DNA of 64,000 nucleotides, from contig NC_088201.1 of NCBI RefSeq assembly GCF_037126465.1, positions 138,572,376 through 138,636,375 of the forward strand. The letters are read 5' to 3'. The notes beneath the pieces are model-generated. The model was not told the origin of the DNA. It made no database searches and worked only from the letters and a program-made list of their open reading frames with translations. The position numbers and the translations under genes were made by a program. Positions 1 through 11,960 of this stretch are shown here, in pieces (within the stretch, counting starts at the first letter, position 1; each line of letters starts with the position of its first letter). The stretch comes from Ornithodoros turicata (taxonomy: Eukaryota > Arthropoda > Arachnida > Ixodida > Argasidae).

Positions 1-2230
1 GAATGGGTTCAAGCGCATGGATGCCAGAAGGACTACTGAAGACCACACCGAGGGATTAAGGTACCTATGGCTACCGGAAACCAGGGATTTTACTTGCGCG
101 TTGTTCTGTCGGAAATTTTGATTCCCACGGTGACACTGACACATCTCGGTGAGGGCGAACGTGTTATACTTGAGAGCAGCAACTGTCATCACAGCGGTCT
201 TACGGGTTTTTGTACCACTCGTCGTGGTTCCGAAATAACGCTACGGAGCATAAAACTAATTAAAGAGAGCATGCACACCTTCGGAACTATTACTTATTGC
301 GCACAAGTTAAGAGGCGACTGCAACCACGCGACCACAAATTTGTATTCTCAGGTGTTGTAACTTTCTGTCCCCTGTGGCCGTAGTTCTGCCTTCGTAATA
401 TTAACTCGCACGACAGCCTCATAGCGTGCGTATGTGCATTGCCTCAAGCACATGTGCGGGAGAATAGTGAATATGCGCACGTGCGTATACGCACACGTCG
501 TGCGTGCGACTCCCATGAAAGTGCGTAATAGCAAGTTCAAGTCGCCCACGAAAGTATTGCCCTGCGTCTCCAAAGGAAGAAATAAACATACGTACCATAA
601 GTGCAAAATAAGTCCATAACTTAAAAACATGCCACAGGGGGCGGGGGGGGGATATATTTATTGAATGGAAAGGTATGCCACACATGCTTCTATGCTTCTA
701 TACCAAACATGCTTCTATACCACCAGCTCGCTTGCTACCTCTCTATCCTCTCCTGCAAAATAAGTACATAATGCAACATCTGGGCATTAAATTACAAATC
801 AAAGACTACGAAGCAAAACGCGCTCGTAAGCATACGAAGAGCGCCTTTGTGTGGAAAAATCGCTCCGCAGAAAGGTAGCCCTACGTCTCAATCAAAAAGA
901 GAAAAGGTACTTTACCAGCAGCGCAAAGTACCGGCATAATTCTGCCCCTGTGGAATAAATTGTAAAAAATATTCGGGCTTTTTAGAAATAATGAAGATCG
1001 AACATGCAAAATTTTCGCGTACCACTATTTTTGCGATACTAGGCGGACAAAGAATGCGCTTGAACCCAGCCACTTTATATCATGTGAAAGGTCATGTCTA
1101 AAGCTATCGGATGATGCTAATCAAATGGTGGCAGCCACCACCTGCAGGGGTCTCGCATTGGGCACATTTTACGTTTTTCGAAACTTTCGGTTTTCGTTCT
1201 TTTACCAATGAAAAGGATGTGCCTTTCACACTGCCTAAGCGACTGGCGGCAACCTGAAACAAAAGCTAAGATGTCACCAGTGGATAAAGATCTCTACGAA
1301 GCGCTTCGTTTCTTCTCATTGCTTTGTCGGTATGTTCGTCGAACTGGGGCTTCTCGTCAAGGGCGCACAGGCAACTCATGTACTCTCCCACGGTTTGAAC
1401 GAGCCTGACGGAACTGGGAGGCCATTGGGTAAACGTACAGTGATGCTCCGGGGACACTACAACAAGCTCACGCAGTGTGGTCATTTATTTCTCCGTCAAC
1501 GGGACACATGTAGCAAAGAAGAGGTTGAAGGTCGCGTGCTCGTGAGTAGGGCGCGCAAGGCCGAAGCCTCGTGCACCCTGCCTGACAAAAAAAATCGCTG
1601 CGCGTCTCTCAGGCAAAAATAAAAGATTGTCTCACTTGACGTCTAAAGTAGGGACATGACGCCACCTTTTGAAAAATAATCAAGGAAATCGGAGATGGCA
1701 TTTTTGAGAAAATTGAGATGCAACATTGGCAATTTTCGCCTACCATGTGTGATTCTCAAGTTAATAACACAGAAACAACTGGGCTGAGAAAAATGAATTC
1801 TATACAGCACGAAAGCTCTTTCAACGTCCTATCAAACGGCACTAAGCTCGATGTTCTCAGACGTTCTGTCATGAAGAAAATTGGTAACAAAGTTTGGCCT
1901 TTTTGAACGTTTACGTGGAGTTTGGCATTTTTTAACAGAAAATCTGTGGCTCTCAGAGTTCTGTAAGTGGCTGTCGATAGTGTCTACGGTGCAGCCTATA
2001 ATCACAAAAATCCTCCAGTTCCTAGACATAAAGTTAGCGGTGCTAGATCCCGTCAAGGTCGGTCCAGAAGAAAGCGCGCCCAAGCAGCCTCCGACTTTCC
2101 CCCTCTCCTACGCGGAAACTACTCCACGCACGAGCGTCGCACGTGGCGCGATTTGCGTCGTTTGAACTGTCCTCTACCATATATTTTTTCTGGGCGAATT
2201 AAAAATACGACTTTCACACATTGTTCGATT
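1..2230. other. No recognisable gene
   Basis: I see no conserved protein domain, RNA gene or transposon end in this stretch. Open frames up to about 105 codons occur but their translations look random. Small local features are a GTGCGTATACGCAC palindrome near 480-493, a short direct repeat of ACATGCTTCTAT near 682-716, and a G-rich run near 638-650. Confidence 0.5.
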
Positions 2231-2253
2231 TAAAATGAAACTACCCTACTGTA

Positions 2254-3130
2254 ATGGTCGGGGATACACACAAGTGCGCTTTTTCGACAAGGCACGTTGT
2301 GTACCGCAAGATTCCAATGGATAATGCGCGGAAACGAAAGTGGTTGCAGGCTCTTGGTCAAGACTTTCGTGATCCATGCCGTATTTGCACAACTCATTTC
2401 TCTGACGAGCCGTACGAAATGGTAGCAGTGGACGGTCGAAAACGTCCCACGCCTACCGCAGTCCCGACACCATTGTTTCTCCTTGCGACGTCTGACGATG
2501 CGAACACCAGTGCACACGAGATACGTATATATTTACCGATACACAGGAATAATATATATATATATATATATATTATAGTGATAGTTCATTTCAAATTATG
2601 ATTGATTTTTGTGATGCCTACGCTACGTAATGTACCGAACGGATCATCTCCCTTCCCCTCGGGAGCCTTGAGCTCTCGTAGGAGAATGTAAGCATGAGAT
2701 AAATTGTGGGCAAATGGTGTGCTAGATACTGACTGTATATTCTTCATTTATATCAGCGACACAGGCTTCCATCATCAGTGACAAGAAAGTGAAAATCGGA
2801 AGCAAAAGCATGCAAACGGATGATTTACCATCAACACCTCTCGACCTTTCACCCGTGATGATTTCAACACCTATTGTGCATACACCCTCATGCTCACAGG
2901 TGGGACAAGCGCTTGTTTTGTTAAAATTTTAACTTCTACATTCCTTGCAGGTTTATGATATGACAATATCTTCACCACTGGTGGAACCTGCTGTTGAGTC
3001 ATTCCGGGAATCTGAAGACAACACTTTTGAATGGTACAGGTCCCAACAAAAGTTTACAGAACACCACAGCGACATATTTCTTCATCAGTACGACACCCTA
3101 GCAATGAACCGGAGTTCACACAGTTACTGA
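2254..3130 (+). pseudogene. THAP-domain exons of a transposase-like gene
   Basis: Three exons join in one phase: 2254-2509, 2757-2899 and 2951-3130. The first encodes the C-terminal two thirds of a THAP zinc finger: a KIPMDNARKRKWLQALG stretch, the CxxH pair in CRICTTHF, and a VPTPL motif matching the AVPTxF end of THAP domains. THAP fingers bind DNA and are common in transposases and domesticated transposases. The N-terminal zinc-binding Cys pair is not in the same frame, so a frameshift near 2275 is likely. Exons 2 and 3 are Ser/Thr/Pro-rich linker. The exon 1 donor (GTGCAC) is weak, the other sites are good. Sequence further right on the same strand (3350-3556 and 4219-4491) looks like the transposase body. 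I read this as a decayed transposon gene; a domesticated gene is less likely given the internal stops. Confidence 0.6.
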
Positions 3131-3247
3131 GAGGTACACGGAGTACCCAGTCACTGTGAGTCTATCTGCTCCCGTTTTCTGCAAGGGTGTCGCTCCGATG
3201 AAGATATACGCCATTCCGGTGTTCCGTAAACTTTTGTCAGGATCTGT
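3040..3247. repeat. Inverted pair of a ~95-bp repeat
   Basis: The left copy (about 3040-3135, +) overlaps the third THAP exon. The right copy (about 3150-3247) is its diverged reverse complement. Both carry AAAAGTTTACRGAACACC and, about 35 bp on, a GCGACACCCT core. A third copy lies on the minus strand near 12895-12990. This is a small dispersed repeat. Confidence 0.6.
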
Positions 3248-3349
3248 ACATAGCCTGCCGATACAAGCTCACAGATACTAAATCTAATTTGTAGTCTTGT
3301 GCCCTCTGCTTCACCGGACCAGAAGAAGTAAATCAAATTCAGAACTCTA

Positions 3350-3556
3350 GTATTACAACTGTTTGAGAAATGTAGGACTTACGGTGCATCACACAAAGTG
3401 GGCACAGATGTTCGCGTCAAGCTTCTCACTGCAAAAGCTAAGTGCCCAAGTGACCACAATTTATCATGGAAACGTTAGCCAGAGGTGAACAAGATAGCTG
3501 CAGGGAACGTCTTGCTGTCCTGCACAATCCTTTTCAGTGGGACCAGTGCAGCCAAG
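3350..3556 (+). pseudogene. Transposase body fragment 1 (THAP family)
   Basis: The translation starts VLQLFEKCRTYG and continues through KVGTDVRVKL, a Cys/His pair (CPSDHNLSW) and GNVLLSCTILFSGTSAAK. This is the Cys-rich segment, the HxxxW-SQP motif and the GNxxLSxAILFSG motif of transposase-like proteins that carry an N-terminal THAP domain in arthropods and vertebrates. The SQP motif is broken: the Gln codon is TAG (3476-3478). The segment ends at a plausible GTGTGA donor after residues AAK. It sits 220 bp downstream of the THAP exons on the same strand, so they probably belong to one dead element. Family assignment is from recall of motif order, not from a search. Confidence 0.5.
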
Positions 3557-3639
3557 GTGTGAATTCATAGCCTGTTATGTTTGCACAAATTCAAATGACA
3601 CCTTGTAGTATTTGCTGTTGATCAGGTTCTCTGGTTACT

Positions 3640-4218
3640 CAAGCCGATTAATATTCAAGTGATCTCACTTACAACACCTACCAGAAAGGTTGCTGACTCC
3701 CTCTCGCGACACAGGAAGGATTATCAGAACTCACGGCCGTGTTGCGAAGCATGGGGTGGAAACCAACAGGCAAAAATGGGAAAAGGCTAGCACTCACAAG
3801 TGAATCAGACAAGTATTTCAAGAGACTGAAACATTCAAATAAATACTTTTACTAAAACAAGCTTTCGGACGGAGTCTGTCCTTCAGCGGGTACGACACAC
3901 ACACACTTGTAACAGATATTTATACTGATGTACATCAGAGAAAGGGGACAAAGAAGGTGGTGAGGAGGAAATACAAATTCTCGTTAGAGAGGATTGAGGA
4001 CACGAAAAAAATAATACAAAAGAAGGCACACAAGCTTTGTGTACTTGAATTTTCTGTCACAATAATTATATGTGCAAAAATGACGTAAAAGGTCTATGTC
4101 GTAAAAGGTAAAAATAACTAGTTTGCAGTTACTTATAATAACCGATTGCAATATGCAGTTGCCATGCTTGGAAATGCTTATGGACGATGCAGCCCACAAG
4201 AAGATCTTGTAAGAGAGG
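3640..4218 (-). repeat. Possible Penelope-like terminal sequence inserted in the THAP transposase relic
   Basis: On the minus strand near 3860-3891 there is CTGAAGGAC, then a short loop, then GTCCGAAAGC. The frame CTGA - stem - GAAA resembles the hammerhead-like terminal motif of Penelope-like elements, also seen in the palindrome at 51.3 kb. A short CA repeat follows (3897-3907). The stretch separates two transposase fragments, as an insertion would. No coding sequence is recognised. Confidence 0.3.
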
Positions 4219-4491
4219 GTTAAGAAAAAGCTTGAAGCTGCGGCCAAGTCCCATGCATGTGCTGAGCTAAACCCGTGGGTGCAGCATGCTTGTAACAATC
4301 TTTACTGGTGTAGTTCCAATTCTGGGAGAAATGCAGAGCTTCTGCTTAGCATGTGGAGAAGTATGAGCTTACGTATACAAACAAGCTGTCATTCATAAAA
4401 CGGTGTATACGAACTTCGAGATGGTGTGTCTAAGTTTGCTCGACATGCTATCAACATCCATGACAGCCAGAGGGACCATGTTTCGATATAA
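4219..4491 (+). pseudogene. Transposase body fragment 2 (THAP family)
   Basis: The translation VKKKLEAAAKSHACAEL, then NPW, then NNLYWCSSNSG, NAELLLSMW and, after a short interruption, KFARHAINIHDSQRDH follows the KKKLxxAAK, WCxxSxxG, KWxS and NIHxxH order of the same THAP-associated transposase family as the fragment at 3350-3556. In-frame stops flank it (TAA before the first block, TAA after the second), and about 55 bp of unrelated sequence splits the two blocks. It is a dead relic. Confidence 0.45.
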
Positions 4492-4511
4492 AGAGTATAG
4501 GGAAAACACAT

Positions 4512-7502
4512 AGCCATGACCATATTATCTTTTCTTGGCAGAGGACGTAGGTCATCTCCTGAGTGGAACAGCGCCAACTTGCGAAGATGTGAGCTACAGT
4601 GAAATAGCATAGCCCTGAGCCCGCACCAATGACTGCATGACTGGTATGAGCGAAAACATGGGAATTTTCTAATGAGAAATTGAGAAAGGGTAACAAAGAC
4701 GGATCTGTACAGAAAAAGGTTAAAATTTTTCTTCATATGCTTGCGGAGTCAATGATAGGGATGCTTCTGAAGAAAAGCCTCAGTTCAAGACATTTGCATG
4801 TCCCCACCTGTGGCCCTTCTTATACTGATGAAATAGTCATAAACTCATGTGATGTTTGATAGGCAAGGGGTTGGCTATTTTCTTTTAGAGCTTATGGACT
4901 GGAACGTGTTTGTAGCAAACACCCGCGCACTAAAAAAAACAAAAAAAACATGCATACATTGCGTTACTGGTTGGTGGGAGGTGAACCACTTGCAAATTTG
5001 ATATGGACACAGTACGGGGATGTTCTCCTTCCTTCCTTGTTTGCTTACTGCAATCACTCATATGTTCATTCATAAACACAGTGATTAATAAAGCAATATT
5101 TACAAGCTTTGATGTCTGTAGAGTATATTTCACCGTGTTGTGGCTATCTGGTTACTACAAAAGGGTATATGGCAGACCTCTATTGTACATGAAAGGGATA
5201 CTGTTGTGATCTTGTGTGTGTCAATCTTGTTCTGTCAAGATGGGATGAATTCAATGCTGCCCACACGCACCTGAAAGAAAAGTGAGAGCTTAATCTCAGT
5301 GAAAGCGTATAAACATACACATGGAGAGACAGAACCTACTGCCTCACACGTCAAAAAGACAAAAACTTTTGTATGCTTCAGAAGCAAAGTTTTCCCTTAT
5401 GGCATGTACTGAACATGCTTTCAGGACTTTTCTGCGGTGCTTTCCTAATGGTCCCCAGAGCCACCTGGTAAACTGTTTGTAAGAAACGTACTGAAACTTC
5501 CTGCATGTACCATGGGCAGCGTAAAATTCTGATACGTAGCTTTATTGATAAACTGAAGGCATACGTGAATGAACTCACTTGTTCACTTCGCTGTTCCTGA
5601 TAAGGGCGTAGTCGTCGCTTTTTCTCACGTAGCAGTAGGACACCTGGAGCACCTCAGTGTCCAGTCACAGTATTTCAAAGTACTGATTTCTTGAAATGTA
5701 ACCGCTGTGCTGCTTCAGTAACGTCTCATTTCGCGGCAATTAAGCCATTCCTCTGCCTTCGGCATCGATACCCATTAACCGCAAGGACACCTGGGCTGAA
5801 GGAGAAATACCAAATTTCCGATGTGAGGCTCTCAACGATTTTCATTACACGCGAAGACTTTCCCACGCGGCCAGGTGACGACGATGACGGCAATTCATCC
5901 TCCGTCGACGATTCTGCGGATCGCATCGTGGCATGCCGTGTTTCCGGCGCGTGCTTCGGCGTGTGCTCCGGAGTGCCTCGTAAGAACAGAAGGTTTCCCG
6001 ACACGACTGCTGGACTATCCGAAGCTCGAGGGCATTCAGGTTTGGTAAATTCGACCCATCACACGGCTTGTACCCCTAAAACATTTCGGCCATTACGGTT
6101 TCGCCACAGAGCGGGACGCGGATGTGAAAGGCGAGACTAGCTGTAGCCGACACGAGCCAACCCAGTGTTGTTGCACTGGGAGTACACAGCCTCGCGCTCG
6201 AATGTAATCTTTGAAATTCCATTACTCAAAGAAAACAGGGATTCCACAAGAAATATTTCGTAACTGAGATGTACTCTTCCTAGGCTTTCCTAAAATCATA
6301 AGGTTACCCTGTGTTGAAATTCACTTTACAATTCCTTTAATATCTAAGCAGTTTCCGGCCCTGAAAATTGGCCAAGTAGGCCACCGAACGATACCGAACA
6401 TTGTGGGGTATCGGTTTCATAGAGCCGCTTCAAGATGCGACTGTCATTTTAGGGTACTCAGAGTCCGCCAAAAAGTTTTTCTTCACGCCAAACCCCACAG
6501 CGCGTTATCCTCCTTAGCATTAAAGAGTAATTAATTTCAGTTGCGCTCCTACATTAGGCGCAATTTACAATTATCCCCACATTTTTTTATAAGTTCAACG
6601 ATTGCCATCTCACCTTACTTCTTTTCGCACCAGCAGGAACACTGTTAATTTTTGGCCAGTTTCACTCTCCTTTTTTTTCGTTTGGGGAGCTGATGCTATA
6701 GGATATTTGGAAAGCCATTGCGGAGTACAACGCGCGGAGTTTTCCTGTGATAGTATCGAAGTATAAATCGTCTCAACACAGAGTAACTGGAACGCCTGTA
6801 TGGCTACTATTTTTAGCTTGTACACAAAGAGAGTACTTTACCGTTTGCAAACACTAGAATCATGATCTGTATTAAGTAACTTGCTTGTTCGGAAGGGCTA
6901 AAGGTTGCACGATGTATGATGTAAAACCTCGAGAATAAGGAACACGAAGGGACAGACACAACACGAAGTCCCAAACACACCTCATTTTAGCCATCTTTTC
7001 ATTGGCTAAAAGTTGTTCTGCTAATCGGCTTGGCAGTGTTATTATTGTTCTAGTTCTTTACGTGATGTATTTTGATGACAATTATCATCTAACAATAAGT
7101 GATTTCAGAATCTAAATCTTCCATTTTACATATGCTTGCTAGAATTATTTATGTGTGTACGAGGAGGATTATTTGTTTGTGTCCAAGAATCAATGCTCCT
7201 CCGAATCTGCAAAGGTCTGTAGTTGTGGAAATTGCCAGTAAGAGTAATTAGCTATGGCGGTCTTGAATAAGTCACCGCTGGTCGTATTGTTCTCGTACTC
7301 GGGTACGGATGAAACAATGGACCTCGCTGCGGGAAAGTGTTGAACCAATTATTGTTTCATTTCTGGTGCAACTTTCGTTCGTTCCTGTTGGCTGTAATTA
7401 GGCGCCACTGCAACCAGGTTTTGCGTTTCATGTTGTTCTAGTGTGCGAATTAATTTCCTGTAGAGACTGCAGGTATAAGTTATTCATGGAATGCATAGCG
7501 CC
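4512..7502. other. No supported gene
   Basis: No domain or transposon end is recognised. A 149-codon open frame (5691-6140, +) and its 92-codon opposite-strand partner (5726-6004) lie in a GC-rich patch. The minus-strand translation has an acidic Ser-rich stretch (STEDELPSSSSPGR) but matches nothing I know. It could be a first exon or chance. Confidence 0.4.
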
Positions 7503-7510
7503 CTTGGAAC

Positions 7511-8045
7511 CAGGGATCGGAACTGGAACTTAACCCAAACCGAAAACAGGAAAAAAACGTTATTTTCTGACCAACAGGAACCGAACCCGAACAATTTTTT
7601 GCTTGCCCTGAACCGAACCGGAACTGGACCGAAAAAAATTCATACGGTTACCGGTTCGGGAATCGGTTCAGAGGTGAAATAATTGTACTGACCGACCCTT
7701 TTTTGACTCACCTGAAACGTTTATCTCGCACCTTTCTTTTACAACCGTGTATGGCGAGCGTAAGTTCGCTTTGATGTAGCAAAATCACTGCCCATGAACC
7801 GGTTAAACCGGGACCGAAAAAAGCAACGGTTCCAATCCCTATAAATGTCTCGACCGCTGACCGATTTTTTTTCTCGTCTGTGTGTGTGCGGGGGTGTTCT
7901 CTCTGAGCCGAACCCGAACCGAACCGATATACCTGAACCGGTTCAAGTTGATAATTTCGGTTCAGCGAGGCTAAACCCTAACCGAACCAATATGCCCGAA
8001 GCCGAACCCGAACCGGAACGAAAAAAATACCGGTTCCGATCCCTG
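7511..8045. mobile_element. Non-autonomous hAT element (535 bp)
   Basis: The ends are inverted copies starting CAGGGATCGGAAC, and the 8 bp outside each end nearly match (CTTGGAAC at 7503-7510, CTTGGAAT at 8046-8053). An 8-bp target duplication and CAG-starting ends are the hAT signature. Inside are degenerate runs of CCGAACC and GGTTC and no transposase frame, so it would have depended on an enzyme in trans. Confidence 0.75.
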
Positions 8046-8839
8046 CTTGGAATATTAACTAAACAACATTAATCAATCTCACTTGCATGGTATTTGCAAA
8101 AGCAGTCATTTCGTTTGGTTGCTCTAAAGTTGACTGTTCATTAACTTGTATTAAATTAGATTTCACGGGTCATAACAAAAAGAAATATGTCGCAGGGTAC
8201 TCGTCTCGTAGTGCACTGTATACGAATGGTGTCCCTGGTCGCCATACAAATCATAAGGAGAGAGGCTAGAAGAAAAGCTGGGAGAGAGATAATGCGGGAG
8301 AGCAAATAAGTTGTACGGACGCGAAACCCTCTCCCAATGTCCAAGCCAGGGAGGCGCCATAATCGAGATTTTGGATTCGGCCTGATTGGGCCACCGCCTT
8401 TCCACGTGTAAAGACCAGGTGCGTTCGGCCCCATTGTATCCATTCCAACAAAAGTTGTGCTTGCTTCCGCTGGACTCTGTGCCATGCCGTGCGCGAGGTG
8501 TGTTTGTTCTGTCTGCTCTCACGTGTGCGCTTCAATCGTGTCTTGTTCCGTAGGGAACGAGTGTCGTACGGTTTACACCTTGTGCTGCAACATGAAAAAA
8601 CGGCGCACGGGAGACGTAGGGGACACCGTTCGTAACACGCTAGGCCTAACGTATCCATCATGGCGGCTTCCATGTTGAGATGCCCCGCGTCGCTGGCTAG
8701 GTTTCTAGTTATTATGAGAGTTCTATGCTGCTCGCTTGCCCCATGACAGTGAGACGTGGCGCTACAATAAATGTAATAAATACATTAATAATACTAAACT
8801 GCTACTAATAATATTGATTCTTGGCAAGTGAGCTTATGA

Positions 8840-9065
8840 TAATAAGCGATAATAAGGGACGCCACAGAGGTCGATCAATGGGTTAGTTTTATCCATCTGG
8901 GGTTTATCGCGCATGCGGAGAAATCTCAACGCACGACGGAAGCGACCTGTCTCACGCAGCTTGTACTCTGCTTGTATCCTGCCACCAAACCGGTTGTGCT
9001 CTCGATCGGGATCAAAACCTTTCCGTCAGTGGGCGGATACGCTACGACATGATCACCGAGGTCGC
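8840..9065 (-). mobile_element. tRNA-derived SINE, family B (diverged copy)
   Basis: It shares the landmarks of the better copies at 15.1, 17.0, 29.0 and 33.8 kb: GGGACGCCACAG, a GATCGGGATCAAAACC region in place of the B box, and GATCACCGAGG at the tRNA-like end. The tRNA-like head is at the right, so the element reads on the minus strand. This is the most decayed of the five. Confidence 0.6.
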
Positions 9066-9394
9066 AAATGGTAGAGTCGGAAGGAATCACAGCCGGCGGA
9101 ACGTGTCACGGCTAGAGATGCAAAATTTCCGGAAATTTTGAATCGCTCGAAATAAACCGGTTCTATTCGGTTTTTTTTTCGAAAAATTGGAAAAAATGGA
9201 AACAAGCGCTGCTGCTGAGCGCTGCAACAAGGTTACTGCTGAGTCGAAGCATTGCCGGCCAAGCCACAGCATACAATGAGCTAGAAACTTTAGTAATGTT
9301 CACCCTCTAGGCATAAATGCAGAGCAGACCATCCCATGAGAGTGCTGTCTACTCAGCGATAGGTAATTCGAACAACCCGTCCATTCCGACCGGG

Positions 9395-9840
9395 GACTCT
9401 TTTCGGCTGTAGTTCGAGTCACTCCGCCTCATGGCGTGCGTCATATGTCAAGTGAGGAGGGACAGAGAGAGCAAGGGATGAGGCGGGAATGGCGGGGAAA
9501 GGCGGGGAGGTAAGATTGGTATCCTATTTTGCCCGGGGAAGCGGTGAAGCTTCAGACACTTCCCCGTTTCGCTCGAGAGGAAGAACCACCTGAATGCACT
9601 CAGTGTAGCGAACTTCTGTCGGTTTTACACTAACTCATCTCATGTCCATCCAGCAAGGCTGTGCAGTAGTGCGCGTAAAACACATTTACCTTATAAAACT
9701 ACGAGCACATGTCCACATCTCTCCGCAGCTCGAAGAATCCCCAGCGGCCAGCGCGCGGGCAGAAGCCACCTTCTCACGTGACATATGACGTTCACCGAGA
9801 GGCGGAGCCCGTGTGACTCGAACTACAGCCGAAAAGAGAC
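9395..9840. mobile_element. Inverted-repeat (MITE-like) element, ~445 bp
   Basis: A block at 9395-9422 (core TTCGGCTGTAGTTCGAGTCA) recurs inverted at 9813-9840, and GTCATATGTCA at 9440-9450 recurs inverted at 9778-9789. The arms are interrupted by short indels. There is no coding capacity. No clear target duplication is visible, so the family is not assigned. Confidence 0.6.
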
Positions 9841-11059
9841 TGCCAGCCTTCGGGAGAGGAAAAATTGCACTGCGCATCCGCCAGAAAGGACGTCATGCGT
9901 CGCTCTTTGCCGCCGCCTTGTCGTCTGCTAGCTTCTCGTGCACATGCGCTAGAAGACACCGGTTTGCTTGAGCGGCGCTGGCTTGAGGATGGATTTTTGT
10001 GGTAGTGACGTGAAGCCAGAGAAGCAGCTTTGCTGCATTGTTTCGTTTGAGCTCCTCGCTAGATGTCCCTCGATGTTCACCAGGTGAGGGAACGTTTCAG
10101 TAGCACCTGCGAGTAGCATGTTCGGTTCAAAGGTGAAGGCGTTTGAACAAAATCGCTCCATGGGCTGCTGTGTTACTGCAGATTGCAACAAATGAAAGTC
10201 CACTTTTTCTAAGCCCAGCCAACAGCAGCACCAGGTGAATGTACAATTCAGAAGCAGGTAAGTAGGTCTCATGCTCTCTTACACTAATACACACATGCCA
10301 TTCGCGTTCAATGCACTTACTTTGCAGGCGTTCCAAAAATTGATGCAGTGGCATAAACCGGCAGTCTGGTGTGTAATGTACACCCATCGTGTGGCGTGTT
10401 CGGACTATGTAATTGTATCACCAGTTCCATCTCAACACCGGAGCCTGTAAATGTGTAAGAAATATCGTGGTTCCGATCATCTTTAGTTGTGCTTAACTAT
10501 TCCTATTATTTTGTTCTGGTGTTTTTACGCAGAACTCTCATGCTGCATTTTTAACTGGGGCAACGAAATTGCAAAACATGCCAGTTGTGTTAAAACTGGG
10601 GACATTGCTTATTTTTGCTGATTTCATATTCTCAGGCATAAAGAGAAGAAATGCAGAAGGCAGCCAAGGGTCATTCTACTAAAGGCACAGGGGCAAATAG
10701 ATTGAAAGGTGGAGGTTTAGAGTGTTATTATATTTGTGATTGATCAGGTGCTTTTACAGAGAGGACACATCAAAGGAAATGTTCCATAGAATCACGAGGT
10801 TCCGTCATGCGTGGGGACACCTGCCTTGATGATGTGTCTGCAACATTCCAAACTGGCAAGGTCTCATTTGTCTTCCAAGCTTACTTTGGGCTGTGCCACA
10901 CCCCACTAACAAAAACAGAGGAAGATGCAATACAGACAACCCGTGCAGGACCCTATAAAACACTAACTGGAATGTCTTTTTTTGGAAGTATTTGTTTATA
11001 TTAGGGAAACTACGTGACTGTGTAGCACTCGGCCTTCTATGCAGCTCAGTATTCGAGGT
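9841..11059. other. No recognisable gene
   Basis: No conserved domain or element end is seen. A start codon at 10160 is followed by ten residues with a CC-C spacing reminiscent of the start of a THAP finger, but a stop comes at once, so it is not called. Confidence 0.4.
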
Positions 11060-11099
11060 GTGCTGGACAGAGGTGGGCACCCTCACGAGGGCGTGCGAG

Positions 11100-11330
11100 G
11101 GTGAGGGTTTCCTCACCCTCACCTCACAATATTTGAGGTGAGGTTGGGTGAGGAAAATTTTCAATAAACTTTTTGAGGTTAGGTGAGGTGAGGAAAATCT
11201 TCAAAAAAATTTTGAGGTGAGGTGAGGTGAGGAAATTTTCAAATTTTTTAGGTGATGTGAGGAAAACTATGGGACAATTTTTTGAGGTGAGGCGAGGAAA
11301 AATTTATGAACGCACACTTTATGAAAACTT
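11100..11330. repeat. GAGGTGAGGTGAGGAAAA minisatellite, left block
   Basis: At least five degenerate units of about 35-45 bp each combine GAGGTGAGG with an A/T-rich spacer (AAAATTTTCAAAAAA). A matching block lies at about 11845-11960 near the other end of the same hAT element. Confidence 0.8.
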
Positions 11331-11844
11331 TTCCCGCGCGTACACGGGATATATTTCCTTCTTTCCGCAGCTTCTGTCTCTCATCTGGGCGGGGACTGCC
11401 CTCCTCTCTCGCCGTTGATCTGACACCCGACTTTGCGCGCCATTCGCATACCCGCAATTGAACCTCAATTTCCGCGCAACTTGTATCGGTATAACAATCG
11501 TTCCACGAAGCGTTTTCTGTGATTGACTATGCCAAATGATCCAGCAAGAAGAATAAAAAAGAACGTTACATTGACTAAGGAATTTAATGAGTTCAATTTA
11601 GAAAATGTATTTCAGTAGCAAATTGATGAAAGAACATGTATTTGGTGACAAACTCCAGAAGAAAGTTGTTTACCCCATATTTTTCCGTTAAGCCGTTTTC
11701 TTATAACGGTCAAATGACACGTTTCGTGCCGCACCCTGTATGCACTCACGCCTGAGGTATATGCATTTACACTGGTAGTCACTCAAAGCCAACGTGCATC
11801 GAATACACAATCTTCACATCGAATACACAAATAGCTTTAAAAAA

Positions 11845-11960
11845 TTGAGGTGAGGTGAGGAAAATGTCGTAAAATTTTTTTGAGGTGAGGTGAGGAAAAT
11901 TTCGAAAAATATTTTTGAGGTGAGGTGAGGAAAAATTTTCTCCCAGAAAATTGAGGTGAG
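11845..11960. repeat. GAGGTGAGGTGAGGAAAA minisatellite, right block
   Basis: About four units of the same repeat as in the left block, in the same orientation, end just inside the right terminus of the hAT element. Confidence 0.8.

Noticed and set aside
67..384. 105-codon open frame at the left end
   Set aside because: No start context, no recognisable domain, and composition like non-coding sequence.
5691..6140. 149-codon open frame
   Set aside because: It lies in a GC-rich patch with an equally open opposite strand, and neither translation has a known domain. Left as unassigned.
10160..10195. Possible start of a THAP finger (MGCCVTADCNK)
   Set aside because: It terminates at once with TGA and the remaining THAP motifs are not found in any nearby frame.
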